Source: Stenopsyche tienmushanensis
Lineage: Eukaryota; Arthropoda; Insecta; Trichoptera; Stenopsychidae
Reading direction: 5' to 3'
Length of the DNA: 64,000 nt
Assembly: GCA_008973525.1 (NCBI GenBank)
Contig: WACJ01000187.1
Location: 434,001-498,000, forward strand
Under the pieces are notes generated by a model. The model was not told where the DNA came from. It made no database searches and worked only from the letters and a program-made list of their open reading frames with translations. Below are positions 12,501 through 25,300 of this stretch, piece after piece; the stretch's first letter is position 1; the number at the start of each line of letters is the position of its first letter. Made by a program: the position numbers and the translations under genes.

Positions 12501-15020
12501 AAAATGCGTAAAACTGTCTCCATTCTAAACCATGTTTCAAATGTATCGCCCTAAAATTTAGCCTTTTCTCAGACTTAAACAGCATATTTTTAAGCAAATA
12601 TGGACATTGGCGTTTAAAATGTGTGATGAAGTCCTCGAACAAATAAATTTGGGAGCGCGTTAATATATAAAATTGTTTGTAGGTTTATATATTTGTTATT
12701 AATTTTCTTTAACAATGAATATTATAATGGCGTCGGATTGAAGAAAACCATTTTCCTTGTATCATCCCTTTTTTGTTCGACCAAAGAAACATAAATACAA
12801 TAAATAAAACCAATCCATCTTCAATAATAGTGAAATTGAAGCCGATCTTGACAGCAAATACTAATATATGATATGTTGGTTGTGTACAACAAATTGTCTT
12901 TGCAAAAAATAATATTATTTTTCTCAATCTCATTTGATATATTAGCTCTGTGCTAATATCTTTTTGTTTAATTCTTGATCATTATTATCAGCTCATATGA
13001 TTTGGATTTCACTTTTTCACTTATCTTATCCTTTTTCACTTATCGTATCCTACACATTTTATTTTAAGTCTCATTTGTCTAACTAAGAAGTTTCATTTCT
13101 GCTTCTCATATTTTAAAATAAATATGGTTTTTCGTAACCTAAACAGTACATGGTGTTAAGTATGCAAAATATCATAACAGTTCTGTCGTTATCTATCAAT
13201 TATACGTCTCTAAAAAATAAATGTGCGTTCAACCATAATAAATTTCAGGATTAAAAGAATTTTGGCCCACTCTCTAAAAATCATATGATGGCCAATACTA
13301 ACTAACTCAATAAAAAATATTTATTCAGTTCTTCAATAGTGGCTCGGATATAAAAAAAGCATTCTGAGAGTTCTAAGAGTGTTTTTACAGCAGTAAAGTT
13401 TCATCTCTCCCAAGATAACCATAATATTTACATTTCGCCCTTAGACATAACTGCCGACACTGAATCGAGAGAAAATATTCATTCAAATCGAGGGTAGCAA
13501 ATATAATTTACACCCTTGTGTAGCACCCTAAATCTGTACACTGCGAAATATATCACACACGTATATAAACCTAAACAATTTACACGATCTCAAACTTTTT
13601 CAAGCACCGCGCCATACAATTTTATCACGATTCTTTCGAATATTTTTTAATGGGAAATTCTATTATATTTTATAGTTTGTTTGCTGAAAAGATGATGGGC
13701 AATAACGTCTATTGGAACCATTCAGTCAATAATGGAATCTCAGAATAGGAATGCTATCATGAAGTTCAGAACGATTCAATCATACTAATATTCGTTAAAT
13801 GATAGGCATTTAGATTTATTTATTATGCCTCTATGCATTTATTGTAATCAAAATTTGAATTTTTATCAAAATACAAGGCTCCATATTCAAATTAAGTTCT
13901 CGATCCATTTTTAGCAAGAGCTTTAATCGAATTTAGAAGACGCTATGCAGAATGCACTTTAAAAATTCTAATTAAAAATGAATATTCAAGCGCATGCATC
14001 TTAAGATAAATTACAAACATTTACATTGTTCTTTTTTCGACACAGTAAAATAACCAGCACTTAAATTTAATATATAATTTGCTGTTAATTTACGAGTGCT
14101 AGGGATATTGATACACAGTAATAACATTTAGAGCTATTTTTTTTACATGTTTTATGAATGAATTAAGCTCGTAAAAATTCCAATGTAATTTAGTTTGATA
14201 AAAAATTAAAGCTCATAATTGTCTAAAATAAAATTCGCATTATTTGCTCAAATTATACAAAATTGTATGTGGATAAATCGTATAGAGAATATTTGGGTCA
14301 AAACTGTACAATATGAAATGAGGGCATGTTACTTAATTCGAAACAAGCTTATTTTATTTTTGGAACAACTGCGAATATGTAGATGAATATTATTGTGTGT
14401 ATAGAACTGGAATTAATATTGTAACATATTGCAAAAAAAAAAACAAATTCATCTATTGGAATTGTATGATTAAGATTAATAGCCATATTTCTCAAAAAAA
14501 AAACTAATTAAATTTTAATCATAAATACAATTGACGATATGCATTAATTGTCTTTTTAAAATATAAAGGCGAAAAATCACAAATTAAAAACTATATAAGG
14601 CAAAAAAATAAAAAAAATTGAATAACTTTACAAAAAACATAAAATAGGGATAAAATCGTAAAACTGTTTGCCTTTTTATACATATTATCTTGCGCGTGCG
14701 CATGCGCGAAGTTGGAATGTGGATACGCAGAAAAGAAAAAGAGAGGGTCGACCGATAGCCTTGGCCGCGGAAACATCACCACAATCTCCATCCTCTTACT
14801 CAAGCTTCCATTCATTATATTCTGGCTCAATAAATGTGTGCTTGTATAAATCCATTTATACATTGTCATTTTTAATAGTTTTTTAAAAATTTAAATCACT
14901 CCTGAGAAAATATTTTTGTAAAATTGATGAAAGTATACATTTAAAAAAAACTGTTCCGGTGTATTTCGTAATGTTTTGTCCCAAAAATTTCCTATATAAC
15001 ATTTATCAAAGCATAAATAA
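9540..15020. other. Long AT-rich stretch without a supported gene
   Basis: The only frame worth noting is 10043-10321. It follows a plausible acceptor (CTCTTGCAG, ending 10042) and reads ILEFIPIPEVIRSLRASDPE at its start. No partner exon or domain was found, and a second overlapping frame is equally open. The rest is AT-rich with short homopolymers; no RNA gene was recognised. Confidence 0.4.
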
Positions 15021-15029
15021 ATACAGGAT

Positions 15030-15390
15030 GTTTGACATACGGGCCGATATTTTTTTTTTTTTTTTTGGGTGTTAAGGGGATCTTTTGCAACGTTTCACAT
15101 GCGCCTAAAAATAAGGCACGTCCGCAGATTAAAAAAAACCCAGTGGTGTCAGATCCGAGATCGTGCGAGTCATGAAATAGGGCACGTCCACAGACAAAGA
15201 AATCCAGTGGTGTCAGGTCTAGATATTTTGTAAATAAATTTAATAAAAACATCATAAACATAAAAAGTATTTTCTTAATACTGATCCTGAAAATTGGAAC
15301 ACTTGGGATGCTTGGGACATAGGGTATATGTGAAAAACGTAGCAAAATACCTCACTAACTCCCAAAAGTTTGTTCTATGTGAGACATCAA
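15030..15390 (-). repeat. Dispersed repeat with a doubled ~65-bp unit, copy 4
   Basis: Two tandem units at about 15113-15168 and 15169-15226. Read on the reverse strand, the frame at 15345-14992 contains LDLTPLDFFVCGRALFHDSH, then a second, decayed pass of the same block (TTGFFLICGRALF). Flanked by poly-T near 15051. Confidence 0.7.
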
Positions 15391-16140
15391 AAACACATAC
15401 GTATCTAACATCTACTCAATAAGTTCGTAGGATCACAAAATAGTTTTGGCCGATTGTAAATTGAAGTTCCACGAAATAGCTTACATCTTAAATTTATCAA
15501 AAAGCAGTGTATTCCTCATTTTACATAAATATTTGTCCATGAGAAAGCGCTTTACCAAGTAGGTACCGCATTTGCTCGCAGTCGATTACAAACAACAACC
15601 CGTCGACAATTCACGCAAACGCAGTTTGGAGCTTTTTTAGCGTAATAAAAATATTTTTTATACGGAATGTTTACACACAAATGTTGATAAGGTTTTGCCC
15701 ACCGTATTTATAGATGTGCACAGTATTTATATTTATTTTATTCATCGATTACCTTGAGTAAGTTATAACCATCAATAGTGAATATTACACTCAAACCTCT
15801 TTTTGTGCGACTTTATTTGGGCGATTTCGAAGTTATGCGGTTTTTTTTAAAGCAGTTTTTTTTATTTCATAAAGAGTATGTGTCGAGATATTTTGGATTA
15901 AATAGGAAATAAATCATCAGCATTTACCGAAATTTGGAAAAAAATTATAATTTGAGGCTGTAATTCATATTGCATCTACTATCGCTGAACATACGACCAC
16001 GCCCTTTATTCTAGTTTTGAAAAACTTGATTTCGTTTTTTTGCATTTTTCCAATGTTCCGACTTTTAAAAATACATTCTCCAAAGGAATTTCCAAAATTC
16101 CGACTACTTACGGAGCTATAGCTATTTTAATGACCTAGTG

Positions 16141-16418
16141 CAGCGGTTCTTAAACTGGGGTCCGCGAAGACATTGCTGGGGGTCCGCGAAAATATAAACA
16201 AAACATTTATCTATACTTGAAAAAGATATTTTCGTCGAATTGTTTATAGAAAATATTGTAAAAAGATCTATTTTGTCCAAGAAATATTTGTTTGTTGGAA
16301 AAATTAGGTCACAAGGGTTGAGATGGGTCCGCGAAAAAAAAATTGCTCAAGAAGGGGTCCGCGAAAGAAATTTTGCTCAAGAGGGGGTCCGCGGACTACA
16401 TTAGTTTAAGAAGCGCTG
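16141..16418 (+). mobile_element. hAT-like non-autonomous element, copy 1 (278 bp)
   Basis: Flanked by the exact 8-bp direct repeat ACCTAGTG (16133-16140 and 16419-16426). Left end CAGCGGTTCTTAAACTGGGG, right end TTTAAGAAGCGCTG. Inside both ends are repeated GGGGTCCGCG blocks. The 8-bp target duplication and CAG..GTTCTTAAAC ends are typical of hAT elements. Confidence 0.9.
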
Positions 16419-16781
16419 ACCTAGTGTTTTAGTGAAAAAAAATTAACGCGTTATTCTCGAAACTACTTTTTTTTTAACACGGTTGACATCATATCTCAAG
16501 TTTTAATTAATTAATTTACTTCAAACTGGGTACTAATCTTTTCTACATAACCCCCTATTATTCCTACCAGATTTATGTCAAAATTTATTTTTTAACTATT
16601 TAAAAAAAATTAAAACTGACAAAATAAGGCCAAAAAATGACTTAACTGATTTTTTTTTTAAATTCGCCATTTTGTGAATTATATATTTTTTGAGTTAGGA
16701 CTATAGTGACATCTTTACTAATTAAGAATTATATTGTTGAATAGAGAATTATTATTAAAAAAGATTAGTATTTCTCTAGTG

Positions 16782-17091
16782 CAGCGCTTCTTAAACTTAT
16801 GTAGTCCGCGGACCCCCTCTTGAGCAAAATTTCTTTCGCGGACCCCCTCTTGAACCAACTTTTTTTTGATGGACCCCATTTCAACCCTTGTGACTTAATT
16901 TTTCAAACAAACAACCATTTTTTTAGTCAAATATTGGTCAAAATAGATCTTATTATAATGTTTTCTGTAAATAATTCCACAAAAATATCTTATTCAAATA
17001 TAGGATAAATATTTTTTCACAACTCCGCGGACCCCCAGCAATGGCTTCGCGGACCCCCAGGGGTCCGCGGACCCCTGTTTAAGAACCGCTT
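16782..17091 (-). mobile_element. hAT-like non-autonomous element, copy 2 (310 bp, inverted)
   Basis: Same family as the element at 16141, in opposite orientation. Flanked by the exact 8-bp direct repeat CTCTAGTG (16774-16781 and 17092-17099). It has the same CCGCGGACCCCC blocks at both ends. The outermost base of the right end is T rather than G. Confidence 0.9.
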
Positions 17092-17379
17092 CTCTAGTGG
17101 ATGTCTGCCATTTGAGATGCCAGATGTCAGACATCCTTAAATTTTTACCAATGATGTAAGACGTCCTTTAAATGTAACCAAAAATTTTATTTTTTAATTG
17201 CCTTATTGTTTTCCTGTTTTTTTATTAACTTTTTTGTGCCATTTTGGATATATTTTATATAGTTGTTTCAAAGTTATGCGGTTTTTAAAATCAATGGAAC
17301 GCATCTTTACTTTTTCTATGTAAGTCATAACTTTTTTGTGCGCATCTACCGCACAAAAAAAGATTTAAGTGTACATGGC

Positions 17380-19190
17380 ATTTTTGGTGCGTTTAAATTC
17401 TTATTCAAAATTATTCAACGTGTCAAAAAAACCTGCTGAAAACCTCTTTGAATACAAAAAATGGATAAAACACGTGTTATAAATTCATAATGTTGGGGTA
17501 AGAGCTTAGAGAATTTTCAACGACGATGTCATGAGGTGAATAGACGAACCGACAGAATAAAAATATGCTTGTATTATCTTGAATGAGATCGGTATATTAA
17601 GTAAATGCTGGTCTCGATGAAAGGATTCAAATATTATTTTTAAAAAAAATTAAGATCCGTTGCCTAAATATTATAACAATCAGCGCAAACTCATTTACAA
17701 TTTAATTAAAGCGATAATTGAAAAGTGCCAACGTTTCATAGCACGGGGCTCATTTTTGGCCATAAAAAATAATTGTTCATAATCGCCTTCCACCCCATTG
17801 TTATAATTTGTTCGCCAATCTCATTTCACGTGCGTCACACCAGCAATAATATAGATAAAATAAAATTGAACATTTTTATTGCTAGCTCTAAATATTTCAA
17901 CTTCACTTCCATCGAAATGCGTCGATTCCGAATAAAATCACACTTGCGTGGGCGCTTGCTTAGAATAGGTGAACTATAAAGAGTTTTCCATGTCATAAAT
18001 TTAAAATAAACAATCAAAGTTATTTTAGTGGCTGTAAATTCAATCGTGTATGATAAATAGAATAATCAATGAAGGAAAAAATATCGATTCAATCCATCTG
18101 GTTAGTTTCTCCTGCTTTCTTCTCTAATTTACTCAGCCGGGTTTCTTTCTTCGTGACTTTTATTATGCTATTTGTTTCTCCCTAATTCGATTCCACTTAA
18201 TTTTTACGACCGTTATAAATGGTAAGCCGTATTTATGATAAGAGAAGAAACCAACGGAATTCGGAAGTTGGATAAATAAACAATTATAACGATGACGCTT
18301 GGCGTACATATATATTTAGTTGCTGGACTAAATTATCTATCGAGGGTTTTTCTGCGGTGTTTTCTTCGGATCCCATCGAAACCATCTGGTCACGTCGTAA
18401 ATTTTCCCAACCTCACTATTACACCAATGGATAAGAGGTTGATGTATCCATAAATGGTAGCCGAAAGATATCTCAAGTCCAAATAAGTATCAGGAGACGT
18501 CGTTAAAATTTATACATTCCGTTTGGGCCTGGCGACATATAAAAATATCCCCCGAAAAAAAAACCATTATTCGCTTCGAAATTCGATGACGTTGCCTGAA
18601 AAACGCACAGAATTTCTATAGCACGTAATCACGTCATAAAGCCCTTTAAAAAGGGTTTACGGTGTGATCTTAAACATTCAAGGCGTGTCAATCTCATCGG
18701 TGTAAATTGGCTACGGATATATTTTTCTAAATATATTATAATACGAAAAAATACGTTTGCGCTCTTAGCAGAGGATATGAATTGCAAACAACATGTGAAA
18801 AGTGCCTTTTTGTAGGGGCTCTGTAAAAGATGGGCTGACAGGTGGAGAAATGTCAACCATTGAATTATTCCGTAAAGTTCCCGCATTATTCATGCGAAAA
18901 CTCCTCATGGATGATCTGGAGCAAAGTTTTAGATTCTTTCAGAAACCGCAAAACCGACAAACTCAAGATTTGTATTAAAATGAAGCACTTATATATACTC
19001 GTAACGCAAAACATTCTAATTCATTTTTATCGACGAAGATTCTGCTATTAAAAATCATAATCGAACTCAGTTACTATGATTTTGTTTAAGAAGAAATGTT
19101 GCCCTTTTAATCTGTATAGATTCAATTCGTCAGATTAACAGTGACATCTTCCGTTTCTCTTGGGTATTTTTTTTGATCTACTTTTAACAC
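17380..19190. other. AT-rich stretch, nothing recognised
   Basis: Short ORFs with no domain. No RNA gene or clear repeat boundary was found. Confidence 0.4.
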
Positions 19191-19193
19191 CAG

Positions 19194-19610
19194 TGTAACG
19201 TGAAGCGGGAGCGCTCTTAGGGCATAGTTTCTGGGTCGCTCCCGACCCCACGTGTTCGTCGAGATGGCCACGCTCGCACGCGGGTTTATTCCGTTTTCGG
19301 GTCGAATAGAAATACTATTGTCTTAACTGTTTTCTTTATTACGACGAAAGAGAGACATTTGGCCGCGGGAAGGACGACTTCCCGCAATCAAGGCTAGATA
19401 GCCTAAATAGGAGTCGTCAGATGATGACTCCCATCTGCTTTGTGTCACCATCGGACCGACAATGGTGCACGCACACATAGATGTCGTTATTGTAGACGCA
19501 ATGTGTCTACAGCTATGGGTACGGAAATTCGGAAACAGAGACGGGTATCTTGCGTTTCATCATACACTCATATATCGGTAGCAAGGTCGTGCTATAAAAG
19601 CACCCATACA
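19194..19610 (-). mobile_element. LTR remnant of a retrotransposon, reverse orientation
   Basis: Read on the reverse strand it ends in CGTTACA, followed at once by CTGGTGTTAAAAG, a decayed match to the tRNA-Leu-type primer site seen next to the LTR at 42932-43408. The opening TGTAACGT and the GC-rich blocks resemble the inverted LTR at 43466. The outer limit (ACA near 19610) is a guess. No internal coding region is present beside it. Confidence 0.55.
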
Positions 19611-19704
19611 CTTTTAAATACTCGTTTTTAACTCGTTTTAAAAGCACTTCTTTCTGCTCACAATCCACTGTGTACTTTGTTATGAACAAGGTGTAAGAAC
19701 AGAA

Positions 19705-19989
19705 TTAGTGTCTAGAATTCGAAACTCGATTTTTCGTGTTGTCTTGAGAGCAGGCATTTGTTTTGACAATTAAGATACTCTCGTCATTCTTATCGTTGAT
19801 CAATTTTGTTATTCCCCCTTGACTGCTCTGGGGTGATGTCATTAGCTGAGTATCACCACTCCTTTGCAAAATATACTTCAGAAATAAACTGGCAGGCTTG
19901 CATGGTAACCCTGTCTTTTTATTTTCGCAGCACATTAATAGGCATAAATAACTGAACAACAGAAAGTATATGCCATGCAAGTTGAACAT
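19705..19989 (-). CDS. Hypothetical 94-residue ORF with a hydrophobic N-terminus
   Basis: An ATG-initiated frame of 94 codons on the reverse strand. Residues about 5-20 (HGIYFLLFSYLCLLMC) form a hydrophobic stretch like a signal peptide or anchor, followed by a polar Ser/Asn-rich part. I recognise no family. It lies just outside an LTR remnant and has no visible partner exon. It may be a chance ORF; confidence is low. Confidence 0.15.
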   Translation of the reverse strand: MFNLHGIYFLLFSYLCLLMCCENKKTGLPCKPASLFLKYILQRSGDTQLMTSPQSSQGGITKLINDKNDESILIVKTNACSQDNTKNRVSNSRH

Positions 19990-22329
19990 TACACAGAAAT
20001 ACTCCGAAGAAATGAGCGAAATTACGGAAAATAATATTTATCAAAGAAAATTATAAATTTTAGATTGTTTTTGGTGAATATTTAATCAATTATGATGATA
20101 AAATTTGATTTTGAAAAAATGATCAACATTTTACAAAATATATACAGTATTAATGAAATCCAGTTTTGGTCATAAAATAGTTATAAACTTAGCTCGAGAT
20201 GAAGTTTAAATGTTTCATCAATTATTTTAATCTTCAAATGCTTGCACAGAATTGCCACTATAAGAAGATTAACTATATTTCAGGTTGCAGAAAAAGATTA
20301 GGTAATTTATGAACAATGCTTGAGAGATTTTTAATTGTTCATTAGCATAAAAAAGCTGTAATATATTTAAAATTCTTGACGAAGACAGCTCTTGACCTTT
20401 TAGCTAAGCATTATCATGATTAAACAAGCTTTTGCAGAACTTGATTTTGAAAAAAAAAGTAGTGCTAAAATTCTTATTTTTTAAAAAAATAATTTTAAAT
20501 CGCTAAGAGCCTATTCCAAGGTCTTCAAATTCGTATAGATCAATGCAAAAAAAAAAACATTTTATTTCGCCAAAATATTTTATATACTATATTTGAATGT
20601 TTTGAAAAATATTGAAGATCTTAAATCTCATGTAAATGAGCTGCACACGAGCTTAAAAATAAAAATTGCTCATTAGCTCGAGCTTCCAAGAATTGAAGAG
20701 TTTACAAATTCTACCCATACTTAGATTGCAAAATATGTTTTTGCAAGCGTTTAAAATAAAAATAAAAACCAATATGAACATTTATTAAAACAAGACTAAA
20801 ACTATGTTATGTCTGTTTATATATAGTAATTATTATGTGTACTTAATATTGCAATACTTTGAAAGTTGCGATACTTTAATCAAGCTTCCGTGTTACAATT
20901 TTAGCCACGTCAGGTTTTGGAAATTGTACACAACGTTGGAAGCTTGGTAGACTATAACTTTCTTGATTTACATTGTATAAACACAGGCTAAAATAAAAAA
21001 CAGCTTTGTAGAAATGGGTGAAAAATTTCGATCGCTGCCTCCTATACTATTAATCAATCAAATCAAATCAATTCCCCAACGACCGTATCCACAAGAACGA
21101 TATATTTAATCAAGTACAGCTATTGATCGACAAATGTGCGAATCAACTTGAAAATAAAACACTCTTCAGGCTGAGAGTGTCTTATTTCGATTTAATACCG
21201 GTAAACAATTCTTTTCGCCTGAAATACTCGTATAATTCATCTACGCCCCGTTGGTTAAAATTCAATTTACCGGTGAGTTAGATAATTAAGTTTATAGCCA
21301 TGAATTGAAGCTGAGAAAATTGCTTTTCGTCTAAATGTCAAGGAAAGTAGAATATCACTTTTTAAAACAAAGGGGAGCTCATTTTCCCCTTAGAAATACA
21401 AAAATTAACTCACAAGGGCTAGCTTATTTTGAACACTTAGCCTTGATTTGTATTACATTTTGACGTAAAATGAGACAATATACATCCAATTAGATATTTT
21501 ATAATTATATAAAATCGATTTAATTTGCCTCCACTTGAAGTATTGATACTATAGAATATATATTCAATATTAAAGTAACTTGTATGTATTGATTTTGAAG
21601 GCTATTATAAGCTTTATAGCACATAAGCTGGAAATTAATTTAATTATATTTTTAAAATGATATATTTCAAACGGGGCTCTTCTTAAAGGATCAACGTTTC
21701 TTATTTCATTTTAATTTCCATTTAAAAATTTCAATGTCTTTAAACATTTCTAAAGTAAAAACGAGTAAGGCTGACAAAAACTTTTACAGAGAAATGCTCC
21801 AATTGAATCTCATTTATCTGAAGCTCAACTTTGCATTTGTTGTAAATGGATTTAATTATAAAGGGCTGTTTTGATTCGTACTTAGCGACTCTATAGGATT
21901 ATGTTTATGTATAATATAATTAAAATTCGTACTGACGTCTCTTTGAAAAAAATTACTCATCCTAATCAATTTTGCGAATTTAAATTTCATTTTTGAAATT
22001 TTCTTTTCTATCAAAATTGAAATTATTCATAAAGAAATTGATGTGTTTCAGGTTGACATCCAATCTTACAATCGTCTACTTAATGAACTTTGTTGATGCC
22101 ATATTTTCCTGACTGAATATTAAATACAGAAAATATAATCAAGCGTACAAGAAAATTAATGCAGAATATCAAAAACACACCATCGACACCATGACAGCTT
22201 GATAGCTCAATAAACATTGCTAAATTACGTAGATCCATTTCGAGAAGGTAAGTAACGTCCCAATGACATATTGCTGGTATTACAATACGTTGTATTTACT
22301 GTACTTGTTTGTATGGATTCATTAGTGAA
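19990..22329. other. AT-rich stretch upstream of gene 1
   Basis: No ORF or repeat with a recognisable identity. It should hold the promoter and any 5' untranslated exon of the gene starting at 22330, but I cannot place either. Confidence 0.4.
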
Positions 22330-25300
22330 ATGAGTTGGAGAAAAGGCTCCAATGCCAGTGTGGAGACTAGTGGAGGCAGTAATGGATCCAGAGGTGGTGG
22401 AGCTTCATCAAAAGGAGCGTATCCTTTTGCACTCACCTTGCGGATAAGGGTTGTACAGGTTTGTGAGCTTTCTGAATTGTTATTGGATTGATATGATATA
22501 ACTTGATTGATAGAGCTTATGAATTCATTATGACTAAACCCGTGTGCTGTAAAAACTACAACATTTTTCGTTGTAGTTTTTGAATTTATTTTTATTTAGC
22601 TTCAAATGCCTCAAAATTAAACTGATTTAACTTAATATTCAGATATTAAAGTGTAAGCACGAATCATCATTTTTTCCACAATAAATCAATCGAGCTTAAT
22701 TAAGCTTTTAGATTGTTTAAATTTAATAGAATAAGCAAACTGTCTGAAAAACTCTATAGAAGAACACAAATTTAAACAATATGAATGTTCAGAATATCAA
22801 AGAATCATTGATGGAAGAAGGCACTGATTTGATGGAAATGCTATTAATGTTAATCCAAATTTCAGAGAACGATCTTATAGATAAAAACGTTAAAGTTGTC
22901 AAATATATTATTTTTAAATGCACAAAGAAAGGTCTAGACTTGATCAAACAAATCTTTCCACAGAAAAAAGCATACATTTTAAGTGTAAAAATTATAATGT
23001 TCTCTCTATTATAAGCAAACAATCAAAAATAGATTTTTTGCATTAAAAAAAAGAGTAAAATGCTTTTTAAACTGTTCAATATGTTTTCATAGCACAGATG
23101 TTTCAGGATTTCAACTAACTTGTTATATGGAAACATTTTTTATTCATTCTTATTGCAAAAAATCAATGTACAATGTAATTTGAAAAAGCCTAATTTATTA
23201 ATCGCTCAATTCGATGCCAAAGACATAAAAATGTGTATACACGAAAGAAATTTCATATTTGAGACATTCTCATGTGAAAATACACCTTTCCCTTTTCATA
23301 AAAATATGAATACCCCCATGCGAAATAATCTCTTTTATTAAACTTCTTTCAATCTGTGAGTAATTTCATCTAATATCCTGTTCGTGGAAAATGTCTGGCT
23401 TTCGCAATAAGAACACATGTCGATCTTTTGTTGAAAACGACCTTTGAAGCAGAAAGAGCACAACAAAGAGATTTTTTCATGCAACGTTGAGAGTTGTCAG
23501 AAGCATGTTTGAGGGCTTTATTAGAAAACTACTTGGTTACCAACGAAACGAAGCCCTTTCTTTGCCCTCGGATTATGAGCTTAGTATATTTCGTCTATTG
23601 CTCGACAATGCGGAAAATTTAATCATCCAAGAAAAATAATTTCATTACAAAATATGCATATAAATGACTTATTTTATACTATGTTCGAAAGCTTTGCTCA
23701 AAGGGGTATTTCTATTTATATCCGGTAAAGTGTTAACTACTGAACCAATACAAGAACATTGCAAGCAAGCAAATATTTTAATCAATATTCTTGATTACCT
23801 TCATTGATGCTTGTTGAAAGGAGAGTTGACTCGAGTTCAGGAATGCTAAATTTGTCTCATTGATTTAATACTTGATTAACCGCCAGAGTGAGAAGATATC
23901 GATTGTGAATACTCTTGATTAATGCATCACAACAATCTTATCCAATTCGACTATGATAAATATTTATAATATTCCAGAGAATATGCGATTACAAAGCTTC
24001 CGTGAATATGCATGCTTTAAAAATAATAATAGAAAATATATCGCCAAATAATTAATATTCTCTCCAGGTATTATTACATCCGAAATTATTTGAAATAATA
24101 CAATATTGTATCTACACAAACTTATCGATCAGCTCACAAGCCAAAGAATATATTTATCTAGAGAAAAAGGAAGTATGATCAATGAGATTACACACAGGTT
24201 GAGTACAGAGAAGTAGATAGGGATTAAAATCGGTACAGTTGCCAAGGGTGCCGGAATCATAGGGTTTAGGCTGCACGAATCCTTCCCAGATATTTTATAT
24301 TATTAAGCAAAATAAAATACGTGTTTTTTTTTAAAATAAAAGTTCTAAAAAGCACTACCAAAAGGTCAAAGTTTCTACTTAACTATGAATCCGGCCTATT
24401 GATTCTGGTATGTTTATTAGTGTATTTTGATGTGGAAGTCAACCCTCCCTTCCTTCTTTTCCTTCACAATTCTTTCCTGTGGGTACGCATTGAGATTGAG
24501 CCCTGCCCAGCACCTCAGTCTCTCCCAATTATATCTATATACTCTATATAGACGTCCACAAGCAATAGCAGGAGTTTATTAACCAGAAATTAAACCAATA
24601 TTTGACTTATTGGCCAATCAACACCAAATCTGCATCAGTCAAAGTTACCTTCTATTGGTGAAGTATTACATTTATGTTTTGACTACAACTGTAAACACCG
24701 GCTTAAGAAATGAAGCCTGTGTTCTTCTGGAGTAGAACATGGAGAAATATATGCTTCGCCTAGCTTGTCGCCATCATATAATGGAAATGATGTTAGAAGC
24801 TATAGTGATTCAATCGCTCGGTCCGTTTAGTGCTCCTGATATCCAATTGTTTAAAAGGTTTAAGAAGAATTGGGACAAAATTGATCAAAGTGATTATAAA
24901 ACATTCATTTATGATACATCTTTAAAAGTTTTAGAAAATTTTGCTGCAGATAGGATTTCAGGATTCATTTTTGGATATTCAGCACCGAGAAATTACTTAC
25001 AGTCATTAAAAGATCTGGTATCTATCATTCTATGAGGATTGGGGGCCTTAATTGAGGAATATAGTAAATTGATGACAATAATTTTGGTTGGTAAGAGATT
25101 ACAAAAATAAATATTATATTATTTGTAATCTAAACATTCATGTTAGATTACAAATACAAATAGAACTCTTATTGTAAAGTCCGGATTGTGAAAAAAATAA
25201 TTCAACGTATCAACAGATTTGAGAAATCGGAAATATTGATATTTCTCGATCGATCATCTTTGTCCGGATTTATCATGATTTTCTAATAACAATGATTAAA

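Larger units (their letters stand above)
15788..17371 (+). mobile_element. TA-flanked TIR element interrupted by two hAT-like elements
   Basis: The left end is TA then CACTCAAACCTCTTTTTGTG; the right end is the inverse (GCACAAAAAAAGATTTAAGTG then TA). A 148-bp relative sits at 60362-60509. The motif AGTTATGCGG occurs near both ends here (15831 and 17272) but once in the short copy, so the short form could be a deletion between these direct repeats. Two hAT-like elements lie inside. No transposase was seen. TA flanks and TIRs suggest the Tc1/mariner/pogo group. Confidence 0.7.

Noticed and set aside
23505..23639. 44-codon ATG ORF with a protein-like composition (FEGFIRKLLGYQRNEAL)
   Set aside because: Lies in intron 1 of gene 1 and has no recognised family or splice support; could be a relic, but evidence is too thin.
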